Shown piece after piece: positions 54,540-64,000 of a stretch of 64,000 nucleotides of DNA. The notes under the pieces are model-generated. The model saw only the letters and a program-made list of their open reading frames with translations. It searched no databases and was not told the DNA's origin. Each line of letters begins with the position of its first letter. Position 1 is the stretch's first letter. Position numbers and translations under genes: made by a program. Source of the stretch: Acanthosepion pharaonis (taxonomy: Eukaryota > Mollusca > Cephalopoda > Sepiida > Sepiidae); contig CAHIKZ030000391.1 in NCBI GenBank assembly GCA_903632075.3, positions 2,385,001 through 2,449,000 of the forward strand. Direction: 5' to 3'.

Positions 54540-55125
54540 TTAATTAAAAGTTACCACTTCTCATTCTTTCCAAAACCTCGTTGTTGCTAACATGTTCGCC
54601 CTATGATATTCTCTTTTTTTTTTTTTTTTTTTTACTGTAAAACCATATTTCTGTTGCTTCAATACTGTTCCTCGTCTTTGCCATACAGGAGGATAAACGT
54701 AACAATTCAGTACTCTTTTCTTAGTTTCCAAAGAAATCATATCTATCATTTAATAATGCTGGAATCCATATTTGGCCACCCCACTATGTCTTTGGATGTC
54801 GATCACACACATTATTTCCTCTGCTAAAAATATTCGCAAATATTTAAATTTCTGTACCTGCTTGATTTCAGTATCCCCGACCCGTAATTTGCATTTGGAG
54901 CTTATCTTTTATCTGATAATCATGCATTCTATATTCTTGTAGTTTATGCTTAGTCCGTTCTTCTCGTTTTCCTTCCTTACACTCTGTAGGAGATTTTGTA
55001 GTGTATTTCTGTGCCTGTTCCCAGTACTGTGTCATCTACATATCTTATATTTTTAAGATTGTGGCCGCCAATAATAAAATCCTGGTAGGACTTCTAACAC
55101 GTTGTGTGTTTGAACATTTACCATA
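54540..55125 (-). pseudogene. RTE-like LINE, C-terminal part (third copy)
   Basis: The minus strand reads ISLETKKRVLNCYVYPPVWQ (about 54740-54685), equivalent to the 'NISLETKKRVLKCYV' block of RTE-like proteins. A poly-T run (plus strand, 54611-54634) interrupts it. Upstream minus-strand sequence (54850-55030) holds decayed RT, including a possible YVDDT-like string near 55025. Confidence 0.55.
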
Positions 55126-55131
55126 TGCTTC

Positions 55132-55381
55132 TTGGAAGGCTCTCATTACAGTTATTATTCTAAACAAGTAGATCCCTGTTTAATGAAAAATTGCCTAAAG
55201 ACTTCCATAGTTCTTCGGGAGAATTTTTACCAGCACTCTTCTGAACATGGTCAAGCGATCATGTCTTCCAGCTGTAATCCCCACGTTCGGATCTGCTCAC
55301 GATATGAACTTACCGACGAATTCTGCAAAGAAGACCCCGAGAAAGCTATTCTGGCTTCGATTAACGGGTACACGGTAAGGG
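55132..55381 (+). CDS. Candidate host exon, unknown protein
   Basis: A frame with even codon use in an otherwise AT-rich setting reads VLRENFYQHSSEHGQAIMSS and, further on, RYELTDEFCKEDPEKAILAS. Two overlapping splice-donor-like sites follow: ACG|GTAAGG (exon end 55374) and GGG|GTAAGT (exon end 55381). A possible acceptor AG is at 55209-55210 or earlier. The frame stays open to 55515, but the peptide after the donor is less protein-like. I do not recognise the domain. It could also be a fragment of an unknown mobile element. Confidence 0.35.
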
Positions 55382-55736
55382 GTAAGTTCAAAGTTTGCAT
55401 CTTTGCGAGTATTTGTTTAATCCCTGATATTCCATGTAAACTTTCTCTTCGCGGAAGTATGGCTTCTCTGAAACCAAGAAATCAGCTTCAGTTCACGTGC
55501 TATGAAATATATTAGCGCAGGTGGCAAAAATAACCGCCATTCAAAAGCACGTAAACATTTGCGCATCGGATTGAGACAAAATTTAACACTAGCGGATTGA
55601 TTTCTTTTGATGTACATGTCCTCCAGATTTTGTAATCATTTTTAAAGTAGAATTTGTACTTCGATCAAATTCTGATAGATAACGAATGAGACTCGTGAAT
55701 TTCACATATATGTTTATGGTAGATAGTTTCACAATG

Positions 55737-55737
<1 letters not shown>
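55382..55737. other. Unassigned (possible intron start)
   Basis: Nothing recognised. Confidence 0.35.

Positions 55738-55809
<72 letters not shown>
55738..55809. repeat. (TA)n microsatellite
   Basis: About 70 bp. Confidence 0.95.
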
Positions 55810-55812
<3 letters not shown>

Positions 55813-55934
55813 ATGAAAAACAGACCACTTTAAGGTACCATTACAATAATTTATTTCACAAAAATCCTTTTTAAAGGACTTCGGATCATCAGGTAACAAT
55901 TCCAACAAGGAAATGAAAGGAAAAATGGGATTAG

Positions 55935-55937
<3 letters not shown>
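55810..55937 (-). mobile_element. Hammerhead-like element, copy 3 (family H-A), between TA tracts
   Basis: On the minus strand it matches 2158-2240 and 40388-40470: CTGATGATCC, hairpin, GTGAAATAA, then ACCTTAAAGTGGTCTGTTTT. The 5' part present in the other copies is replaced. Confidence 0.6.
55835..55898 (-). ncRNA. Hammerhead-like motif, family H-A copy 3
   Basis: Minus strand: GUUAC (stem I), CUGAUGA (RC of 55886-55892), a long stem II whose inner part pairs GAAGUCCUU with AAGGAUUUU (G-U included), GAA (RC of 55855-55857), stem III AUA/UAU, U at the cleavage position, then GUAAU pairing with GUUAC. Stem I is better than in copies 1 and 2. The base of stem II is U-U, off consensus. Confidence 0.5.

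Positions 55938-55995
<58 letters not shown>
55938..55995. repeat. (TA)n microsatellite
   Basis: About 55 bp; a short extra TA run at 56003-56010. Confidence 0.95.
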
Positions 55996-55998
<3 letters not shown>

Positions 55999-56444
55999 TA
56001 ATATATATATATGAATAATGAATCGTCACTTTAGATCTGTTCCATTGGCAGAGAAACACGCATAAACTAATTCAATATGAACAACTGGCGATTTTAGACT
56101 TCATCAAGTGCAGTGCTGATTGAGAAAGACGAATAGGAAGTGAATAACGCGAATGGACTAAATATCCTCTTGTATACCATGAGGATTTGAAAACTATTTA
56201 CTTAAACAAAATTGGAGTGTCTCTATATGCATTTATCATTTTCGTAAAGTTCACGGAGAATATTTGTCAGAATTTAATCAGCTCTGAGCTTCCCAAATGA
56301 AAATATTTCCACTGCCTATAAAAATATACTGTATAATTTAATTTCCTCAAAAAAGAAAGTCAAAATTGAATTTGAAATGTTATTACTTTAGATTAATAAT
56401 GTATTTCGCAACTGCACGAAATCATTTATTCCTATAAAAAGCTT
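55996..56444. other. Unassigned
   Basis: Nothing recognised. Confidence 0.4.
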
Positions 56445-56932
56445 TAGGACGTCCTGCGCATGACGATAAACTACATCTCGCAACAAGGCAACTGATCGGG
56501 AAGGTTTGAGGAGAGTGGAGCTATCTTTTAATTGCTGGCGTTCCCAGGTCTACCCTGACCCGGGATGCTAGCATTTGTTAGGGTCACAACTATGGACATA
56601 TAGTTAATCCCCCAAACTGGGGTCAGAACACTGGGAAAGTATAAAAATAGATTTTATATTAAAAATAGCAGCAATACATATTTGAAAAAAAAAATAAAAC
56701 AATATTAACAGCAATACACATGACACTCGAAAAAAATAAAATAAAATAATTAAAAAAAAAAAAAACTTTAGAAAATTACGCCACTGTAACTGTATCTACA
56801 AACTGATTTCTTACAAATGTTAATTCTATTTGTACGAATCTATCGTAAAAAAATCTTGTCGGTATTAAATAACCCTTTGAAGTTGATATACCGAAATCAA
56901 AATAAACCAGACGAAACCAAACCAAAGTTATA
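56445..56932 (+). mobile_element. Repeat Z (SINE-like), copy 3 (plus)
   Basis: Starts GGACGTCCTGCGCATGACGA then TAAACTACATCTCGCAACAA; ends TTGTCGGTATTAAATAACCC and then ACGAAACCAAACCAAA. Longer than copy 1, with a GC-richer body (56500-56640). Confidence 0.65.
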
Positions 56933-57494
56933 GGAAACTATCAGGAGATAATGGTCATTCATTTTCGAGTTATAAAAGCCAGAATAATAGGATAAGTATT
57001 AATTCAAAATACTTTAGAAATTAAAATGAAACCACTTAATTATCTTTCCGAATGACAATTATGTTGCTTTAGATATCTCGAAAATAGAGGGTTTATCATG
57101 ATGACCTTCATATATTCAAAGGATTATGATGTCTGTAATTGAATATTTGACTTAATCTAATCTAATCTATCATACAAAACTCTGAATTAATCACTCGTCA
57201 TCGTTTTGTCTTTATTTTCTAAAACCAAAAATGAAAAAAAGTAAACATTATAAATAAATCTCTTTCAAAACCTGGAATTTTGTGCCAATCTTCACATATC
57301 GCCTTTTCAAAAATTCTTTTAAAGCGGCACCCGTTTTCGAGGTCCACTTTATACATTACACTATATTTGATTTTTATTTTATGATTTCTATCGAATGAGA
57401 ACAATTACTTTTCTTTTTTTTTTTTTTTGTCAATCACATGTTGTTTTCTATCAACACTTTTCTGGGCTATTAAATTTAATTCCTGTCAAACATC
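56933..57494. other. Unassigned
   Basis: T-run at 57410-57428. No recognisable feature. Confidence 0.4.
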
Positions 57495-57905
57495 AGCTCT
57501 GCATTTTCTCATAACTTGCCGTTAAAAATCCAGATAGAAAATAAATATTTATTTAGGTACCAGCACAGAAAAAAGCGATATCTAAGGTTTAATTATAAAT
57601 TTAGTTGAAGCTTTTTTTTTTCTTAGTTTTAATTTTAAACTAATTGATTAAATGTAATATTTTAATAAGTAAAATAGTATACTGTATGACCAAACTAATT
57701 TAAATAGACTGGTCGTTTTTTTTCTAGAATAACTGATTACAACTTATGTTAGTCATCGTTCATTGCAATACAATTCTCTTTATTAGAAAATCTTGCCAAA
57801 ATAAAATATACTTTCGTGAAGCTGTATTTAAGTAATATTAAATGTATAATTAAACAGATTTGAAATGGTTATTATATACTTCAAGTTTAAAATATTGCAG
57901 CTGTT
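57495..57905. repeat. 0.4-kb duplicated segment, copy 1
   Basis: Matches 58115-58525 in the same orientation at an offset of about 620 bp: AGAATAACTGATTA, TGTATTTAAGTAATATTAA and ATATACTTCAAGTTTAAAAT are exact. Non-coding, many small differences. Confidence 0.8.
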
Positions 57906-57970
57906 GATCTGTTTGACAGCTTCATGACAGATTGTGCTTATCGAATTTTGATATACGGGGTTTTCGTTGT

Positions 57971-57971
<1 letters not shown>

Positions 57972-58058
<87 letters not shown>
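57972..58058. repeat. (CA)n-(TA)n-(TG)n-(TA)n self-complementary block
   Basis: CA tract, TATATATA, TG tract, then TA: CA and TG halves can pair as a hairpin. Confidence 0.95.
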
Positions 58059-58060
<2 letters not shown>

Positions 58061-58114
58061 GTAAAATGAATTGAATTCTCTCAGTCACTGTGCTATGACA
58101 ATTCGGTCGTTTCA

Positions 58115-58525
58115 AACAACACCTCTGCTTTTTCCTGTAATTTTCAGTTAAAAATTTCCGACAAAAAATAGACATTTATTTACGTAGCAGCACAGAAAAT
58201 ACGACATCTACTGGTTCAAAATGAATTTTCTTGAAGCTTTTATTTTATTTTTAATTTCAAACTCATAGATTAAATGTAATAATAATACAAAATACTTTGC
58301 TGTATATCCAAACTAACTTAAACTGACTGGATGGAGTTTTTTTTCCTAGAATAACTGATTAGCATTAGTCGTCTTTCATCTCAGTGTTGTTCTCTTCATG
58401 AGAAAACTTCCCAGAAATAAAATATAATTCATGAAATTGTATTTAAGTAATATTAACTGATTTAATGTATAATTAAACTGATTTGAAACAGCTAGTATAT
58501 ACTTCAAGTTTAAAATATCGCAGGA
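58115..58525. repeat. 0.4-kb duplicated segment, copy 2
   Basis: Second copy of 57495-57905; carries a 16-bp insertion near 58455. Confidence 0.8.
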
Positions 58526-58844
58526 AAGAATTTTTGACATAGCAATAACTGCTTATTTCAGCTGAGGATGTGTTTGACATCTCATTCTCCTTACTTAATA
58601 ATTTAATTTGATTATGAAATGTTAATATTGATAATGCTTCTTCTAAACACAATCTTAAAGTCATATTGGTAATATTATATATAGGTACTTTTTTATAATT
58701 TCCCCTTTAAGCTTAGTAGGTAAATTATTTTCTTTCTTTTTTTTTTCATTTTGCATCGCTCTTCAGTTATGAATTGAGTGCTCTGGCTGCTGATTTGGCG
58801 TTTATATATATCACGTATATAGTACGTTAAAATATTCCTTTTCT
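58526..58844. other. Unassigned
   Basis: Nothing recognised. Confidence 0.4.
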
Positions 58845-59045
58845 AATATAACGTGCACCGATAGCTTAAAGGTAGCGTCTCTGAGTGATGCCAAATCGGC
58901 CCTTCGGATTTTCGGAGTTCCGCGTGTTCGGCTTGAAGCAATTTAGCCAAACTGATGAGCTGTGATACAGCGAAACATGCGTTTACATACATATATGCAT
59001 CTTTATTCCGGTCCAAAGCTAAACGAGGCTATTCCGAGATATAAA
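58845..59045 (+). mobile_element. Short element with hammerhead-like core (family H-F)
   Basis: 'GTGCACCGATAGCTTAAAGG' through TTCGGAGTTCCGCGTGTTCG resembles a degraded tRNA-like head (A-box-like GATAGCTTAAAGG). It is followed by a hammerhead-like core at 58952-58984 and TCTTTATTCCGG. Confidence 0.45.
58949..58986 (+). ncRNA. Hammerhead-like motif, family H-F
   Basis: CUGAUGA (58952-58958), perfect five-pair stem II GCUGU/ACAGC with loop GAU, GAA (58972-58974), stem III AC/GU with loop AUGC, U at the cleavage position. Only one stem I pair is evident, so cleavage in isolation is doubtful. Confidence 0.45.
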
Positions 59046-59099
59046 GCCCAGAATAATAGGATATACATGGATTCAAAACACGTTAATAATCTCAAGAGC

Positions 59100-60075
59100 T
59101 TTGGTGTCTCTGGACGAATATTTGATTGAATCTAATCCTTTTATTAATCGTTTCCTGAAATTCGTGTTGAACAGCAATTTTACAATATCCTTCCACATTA
59201 ATACTGATATCCACCAGCGCCCTGTCATTGGGCCCACTTTGTTTCATATCTTTATCAACGACCTTGTCAATGTCATCGGTCCCAAACTAGGGATGTATGC
59301 TAATGACGCAAATATTTACTCCTGCTTGTATAGTAAGTCCAATAAAGTCCGAAAAAGTAAAACTGGCACCTTCTAGTGAAAATAAACTCCAATCATTTCT
59401 AAACTCGCCTAAAATGGCTTGTTAATTTTAAACACCACCAAAACGAAACGAACTTTTAATCAGCATCTAAAAGCATTTCTCCATGAGTGATACTAACCAG
59501 GAGGAGTGTAACTCATTACGCCTTCTTTATCCCACATTTTTCATTGACCTGGAAGGGAATTATTATATCGGATCAATTGTTATGTCTGAACTAAGTTCGT
59601 TCCCTGCGTCGGATCAAACACGATTTCTCGTCAGAATCCATTTTGTACATTTATAAATCTACCCCTTTGACCATGCATCGAATATTGCATTCATATCTTG
59701 TCTAGTGGTCCTTCTTTATATCTCATGATTCTCAATAAAGTTCAAACAAGGATCTGTATTATTATCGGCCTTGAACTGGCAACTAGGCTTCAGTTATAAT
59801 TCCACAGTCATGCGGTGTCTTTCAGATGCATTTCTATAAATAATTTTATGTATCTTGTGGAAGTCTCTTTCGACGTCTTCCTTTCCAATCAACTTTAACC
59901 TTGAAAAGATTAAGTGCAATGTTAATCGTTATCATCTGTCTTAATTCTTATTTGTTTATGGTACTGTTTCTTTAATAATGTTTCTGCTTTTCATATAATA
60001 TCTCAAACGCAGTAAACCCTTGAGTCTTAATAGCTTTATCGTCTTACTTGTGGGTGAAATGTTTAAAAAAACTCT
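59100..60075 (+). pseudogene. Jockey-like LINE, RT motif to 3' end
   Basis: Frame 59101-59376 contains VIGPTLFHIFINDLVNVIGP and then GMYANDANIYSCLY: the RT 'GSVLGPTLF-IFINDL' and the catalytic 'YADD' block, with the first Asp changed (YAND). Further on, broken by shifts: KWLVNF (about 59412), ESILYIYKST (59625-59655), NVNRYHLS near 59925, and the tail TGAGTCTTAATAGCTTTATC (60020-60040). The mutated active site and stops make it inactive. The only copy of this family here that keeps the RT motif. Confidence 0.8.
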
Positions 60076-60402
60076 TGCCATTCCTTTTTTTTTTCGTCTC
60101 TCCGGCTTCTTATTTTGGCTAACGTGATACCTTCTACGATGACAATAGAAAAATTGTTGGCCATACCATTTTCATTATCGCATGGTCATGCAATTTACTT
60201 TTATATTTATCTCTTTTTTCCGCTTTGCTTTCCTTTTAACCTGCCTGTTTGTCTGCTTGTCTGCTCTATTTGTTAGAATTTAATAGGATGTCTTTTTTTT
60301 TTCTCACAGCTACGAAAAGCCATTTATTCGCCAAAACAAGCCTATACAATATTGATATAATCATCTAAAGCATCGTTTTATTTAAATTTATATATAAAAC
60401 CC
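60076..60402. other. Unassigned
   Basis: Nothing recognised. Confidence 0.4.
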
Positions 60403-60530
60403 GGAGGCAGTTCGGCATGATATAATGCTTAGCACGCTCTGGTAGATCAATTAGGACTGAGTGGTGAGTTCGATCCTCACTGCAAACTCCATAAATTCGG
60501 CCATATACCACATCTAAGCTTATAAATGTA
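60403..60530 (+). mobile_element. tRNA-derived SINE (plus)
   Basis: GGAGGCAGTTCGGCATGATA then a B-box GAGTTCGATCC (60466-60476) and CCATATACCACATCTAAGCT. Same family as 10421-10565 and 47127-47320. Confidence 0.65.
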
Positions 60531-60589
60531 AGAAGACTATTAAGAAAATTAATGTGTGTAAGAAGAAATGCATTTCCATCATTAGGCTG

Positions 60590-60590
60590 C

Positions 60591-60621
<31 letters not shown>

Positions 60622-60622
60622 C
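60590..60622. repeat. (ATCT)n microsatellite
   Basis: About eight units. Confidence 0.95.
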
Positions 60623-60778
60623 TCAAAGAGTTAAATGTAAATCGTTATCTTATGTCTTCTGCAGTTTTCTTTTTATTGACTTCTCTTCTTAATAATATCT
60701 TTCTCATATTGTCTAATAATACTCAGTAAGACCTTGCATCCTCGTGGCTTGCTTGGGCTGAAGGAATTAAAAAAATAC
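60623..60778 (+). pseudogene. Jockey-like LINE 3' tail
   Basis: 'AATGTAAATCGTTATCTTAT' and 'GGCTTGCTTGGGCTGAAGGA' then A-run correspond to the tail at 59915-60070. No coding part. Confidence 0.5.
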
Positions 60779-60850
<72 letters not shown>

Positions 60851-60886
60851 TTATTTATCTATCTATCTATCCTTCGCACTCTGTTC

Positions 60887-60918
<32 letters not shown>

Positions 60919-60922
60919 GCAC
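60779..60922. repeat. (CT)n-(ATCT)n microsatellite
   Basis: About 34 bp CT, then two ATCT blocks split by a 16-bp spacer. Directly follows the LINE tail A-run, a usual origin for such repeats. Confidence 0.95.
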
Positions 60923-61457
60923 AAGCCTACATAAGCACATGGATCATTTGTAATGTTTTCTATGTGAGCGCATACAGATGAAAAGTAAAAGGAAGCTGTG
61001 GAGAATCACTATTATTTACGGTCAGAACGGAAACAAAAATAAGAATAAATACATCAGATACTCCGACTCTCAGCTCAAAAGGTTTCTATATTATGGTGAA
61101 AAATCGTAAAAGTACTTTATATCATAAAATATGGAGTTTTGGTTTCCTTTGTCCGTATATTGAATAGCTAAACAAACATAGGTCGACCTATACACAAGAT
61201 CCATAACAATTATGTGTTGCCCAATGTGAATGGGGGAAATATATACGTCGTAATTTGTACAGAATCCTTCATACAGAAATATTGGGATAGTCATTCATGA
61301 GATTGAAGGAGTTAATCGAGAAAATGTTTTCTGTTTCTCGAACAACCGGAGCAAAGCCGTTGCCCAATAATCACTTGAACACAAAACATTGGTGAAGTGG
61401 ATGTACAATATTGGGTAATAGTCACGGACAATATATTATCGGGTCATGGCGAAAATA

Positions 61458-61458
<1 letters not shown>
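60923..61458. other. Unassigned
   Basis: Nothing recognised. Confidence 0.4.
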
Positions 61459-61537
<79 letters not shown>

Positions 61538-61538
61538 T
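61459..61538. repeat. (CA)n-(TA)n microsatellite
   Basis: About 62 bp CA and a short TA run. Confidence 0.95.
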
Positions 61539-62156
61539 TATATGCATACATTTTGCAGTGAATCTTTTTCTCTGACGCAGCGGCATATCAGGACAGGCGA
61601 GCAACTTGTAAAATGCGATCGATTGGCAAAATATTAATGACAACAACATTCTGGACCAATTCCTGAGCACGAAATAAATCGTGATGATTTTCTTGGTTCA
61701 GGGTTGTCGGGTACAGAGTGGCGAATGATCCGGACCTTGGGGAAGTACACCCAAGACCTAGAGATTAATTTGAACAAAGATAAATAAAATACTATACGAG
61801 TCTGTATAAATATAAGTTATTAAACCGTCGCACACACACGCAAACACACAGACTTACAAACACATATATATATTTAATTGAGTGTAGTATAAAATACAAT
61901 AGTAATGAAATGCTACGTATTGATACTAGTAAAATTATATAATTTAACGTATATAAAGGCGAATAGTAATTCTGCCAATGAAAAGCTAAACAGTAATCCA
62001 TAGTAATGATTATTATATTACATTACATTAGAAGTAATTTAAATTCACAGAAATTATCGGAGGTCGACTCGGTGATTTGCGATTTCCCACTGATAAATAC
62101 TCATAAAAAGATGATTGTTTTAATTACAAAATGTCTATTTGTACAAAATGAGTATC

Positions 62157-62157
<1 letters not shown>
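61539..62157. other. Unassigned
   Basis: Short CA/TA run at 61828-61872; no other feature. Confidence 0.4.

Positions 62158-62244
<87 letters not shown>
62158..62244. repeat. (TA)n microsatellite
   Basis: About 85 bp, ending 14 bp before a complete hammerhead motif. Confidence 0.95.
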
Positions 62245-62248
<4 letters not shown>

Positions 62249-62257
62249 ATTTTTTCC

Positions 62258-62308
62258 GCACCTGATGAGATGCTTACGCATCGAAACAAATTTGTATCTT
62301 TGTCGTGT
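62258..62308 (+). ncRNA. Complete type-I hammerhead ribozyme motif
   Basis: Stem I GCAC (62258-62261) pairs with GUGU (62305-62308, last pair G-U). Core CUGAUGA (62262-62268). Stem II GAUGC/GCAUC (62269-62273, 62278-62282) with loop UUAC. GAA (62283-62285). Stem III ACAAA/UUUGU (62286-62290, 62299-62303) with an 8-base loop. Cleavage after C62304 in a GUC triplet. Every core position matches the hammerhead consensus and the A15.1-U16.1 pair is present. The self-cleaving activity is inferred. The motif lies between a TA tract and the element body at 62335-62385. Decayed relatives are at 30658-30796. Confidence 0.8.
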
Positions 62309-62390
62309 GTACCAGCTTATAATAAATAACTATTTCTCGACTCTTGGTATTGAGCCCTCTTTTAAATTAATAAGAGAATTTTACAAAATG
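62309..62390 (+). mobile_element. Body of the hammerhead element (family H-B)
   Basis: 'CTCGACTCTTGGTATTGAGC' and CCTCTTTTAAATTAAT are shared with 30847-30875, 31035-31065 and 31517-31550, where the same order hammerhead, body, GATA array is seen. Confidence 0.6.
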
Positions 62391-62654
62391 AGAGTTATCT
62401 GTTGTGAGCGATAGTCGCTAGCGTCCGATAGGGAAATAACACATTGATGAAAAAGAAGAAGACAAAGATCTATATTTTTTACTGAGGGGTCATAAGCTTT
62501 CCTTTGAATGTATATCTAGAAGAACAGCATAAGTTTCTATTTCTTTATCTTTGAAGCCTTTTTAAACAGGTGGAGTTTAGCCAACATATAAGGGCTTAAT
62601 TTTACATTTATATACTCTTTACGATAAATCTTCTTGGTTGAGATTGATTGATTT
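62391..62654. other. Unassigned
   Basis: Nothing recognised. Confidence 0.4.
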
Positions 62655-63240
62655 GTCTTTTTAACAACATATCAAAATCTTATGGGTCATTTAATGCCGA
62701 AATTTAATTTTTAGGAGAGCTTGAAAGTAGTAAAATTATGTTATTCTGCTTTCACAATTGAATACATGGTAAATAATACTCAGCTTTTGTGCATATACAT
62801 GTTTGCGTTGATATGATGACTAGAGGCTGTTATATATGCTTTATGTTGTGGTTTTATTGAAATTTACATTTTATATATATTGTTTGAAATATGGCTTGAT
62901 GACATGAAAGTTCTTTTATGTAGATTTTATGGTAGTATTTTAAAAGGATTTGGCGGAAATCGCTACAATTTGTTACTTACGATTCTTATCGCTCATTTTA
63001 TATCAAAATTATTGCTGCTCTTTTTTCTAATATAGAAATGTACTTATTTTTTTGTTTTTGTTTGGGAGTTTACTATTTGTCTATTCATGGGACCCCCAAT
63101 CAGGTGCTATGACCTCGGGGCAGAGTGGATCAGAGACCAACAGCCATTAAGAGGTGGTTCCTCGCTTCTAAAACCCTTCAATATGCCGATTTGTAGCCTT
63201 GCTGCCAGATGTAGTTTATCGTCATACCAAGGAATACTTT
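62655..63240 (-). mobile_element. Repeat Z (SINE-like), copy 4 (minus)
   Basis: Reverse complement has ACGATAAACTACATCTGGCA near the 5' end (about 63205-63225) and TCGGCATTAAATGACCCATA near the 3' end (about 62680-62700). The GC-richer body at 63090-63180 matches 52500-52600. Confidence 0.65.
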
Positions 63241-63424
63241 GATATTTACGACTAAAAAGAAACTCTTGTTCATGAACTTAGAATTATTCTTAGTATTTGT
63301 AGCTAACAACTTTTATTGCCAACAATACAATCTCAAAATATTACTTAGACTATCATTGCCGTATTGTTTGACACATTCCATGAAGAATCAAATCTATCCA
63401 ATGTAGCTCAACATTCATCAGATA
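63241..63424. other. Unassigned
   Basis: Nothing recognised. Confidence 0.4.
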
Positions 63425-63480
63425 TTGGCAAACAGAGGCCAGCGAGCCATATGCGACCCGTTTGCCTTTCTGAATGACAC
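63425..63480 (+). mobile_element. Possible hAT-type terminal sequence
   Basis: CAGAGGCCAGCGAGCCATAT then GCGACCCG resembles hAT/Charlie-like ends of the form 'CAG...GCGGGCCGCATGCGGCCCG'. No matching end was found. Weak. Confidence 0.25.
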
Positions 63481-64000
63481 GTCAAATTTCATACGGAAAA
63501 TAACGTTTATTATAAATTTTCTTTCGTTCTCACTTGTTCACTCACACACTCTCTCGCAAATAACCACATATAAAAACAATAATTCTATAAAAAGTTCATC
63601 CCATTTTGCAATTTTTCATTTTCATCATTTTAAACTGTTGGCGATTTTCACCAAGGAAGATCATATGTGTAAGCATCTTATGCTTTAAAAACAGGCCGTC
63701 ATTTTTTCCCTGGAAAGAAACATATTTCATTTAAAATAATATGTCTTGTATTTTCGAATGAATAATTTAAAAAAAACAAACTACATGCATCATTGTTTGT
63801 TAATACCTGTCATTAGTGTTAATATTTTACCGATATTTCATTTTTTTTAAATTATTGAGAGATTTTTTTTCTAAAATGAATCAACCTTTCCCAATTTCTA
63901 ACGAAGATAATTACATGTATGTTTTTCTGTAGTGAAAATGGCTGAGACTCTTTCAACGGAAAATTACATTTTATATTGCGGCCAGCCTTATGATGAGCCA
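63481..64000. other. Unassigned AT-rich
   Basis: No recognisable feature up to the window end. Confidence 0.4.

Overview
The window looks like intergenic or intronic DNA from a metazoan, most probably a coleoid cephalopod such as an octopus. This rests on the very AT-rich composition, on long (TA)n, (CA)n and (GATA)n tracts, and on the mix of decayed retrotransposons. The jockey-like reverse-transcriptase C-termini, the LINEs with a restriction-like endonuclease, and the Penelope-like element resemble families I recall from octopus assemblies. That identification is from memory and was not searched. I see no intact host gene, no rRNA or functional tRNA gene, and no CRISPR array. The only candidate host coding piece is a possible exon near 55.2 kb.

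Layout. 0-5.5 kb: microsatellites, one hammerhead-like element, a CA-rich short retroelement, an unknown dispersed repeat (called X here) and a jockey-like fragment. 6-16.6 kb: three minus-strand fragments and one plus-strand fragment of an RLE-type LINE, tRNA-derived SINEs, two RTE-like fragments, and a Penelope-like element (PLE) with 15-bp target duplications that sits inside a second, inverted copy of repeat X. 17.6-24.1 kb: a 1.2-kb foldback element, a Tc1/mariner remnant, a mariner remnant and a SINE. 24.5-31.6 kb: TA tracts, an LTR with a primer-binding-like site, two palindromes and a GATA-based array. 32-36.3 kb: jockey-like and RLE-type LINE remains. 36.8-42.9 kb: a dense series of TA tracts that alternate with palindromes and hammerhead-like ends, plus a pogo-like MITE. 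43.3-49.4 kb: a pyrimidine-rich block with a 23-bp minisatellite, a second truncated LTR with a triplicated E-box, and a 1.2-kb purine-rich minisatellite. 49.4-64 kb: SINEs, RTE-like and jockey-like fragments, a 0.4-kb tandem duplication and more TA tracts.

Main result. Several short elements that abut (TA)n tracts carry sequences that fold as type-I hammerhead ribozymes. The clearest is at 62258-62308: full core, 5-bp stem II, 5-bp stem III, 4-bp stem I and a GUC cleavage site. A second lies at the centre of a palindrome at 30495-30533 and a third at 40988-41032. Others are decayed relatives. Hammerheads are known in Penelope-like elements and in small circular-RNA retroelements (retrozymes), so the motif class is established. 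What deserves attention is several different hammerhead families in one window, their association with TA tracts, and their arrangement in head-to-head palindromes. All coding remnants here are broken by stops, frameshifts or deletions, so any current activity would depend on RNA or on proteins supplied from elsewhere.
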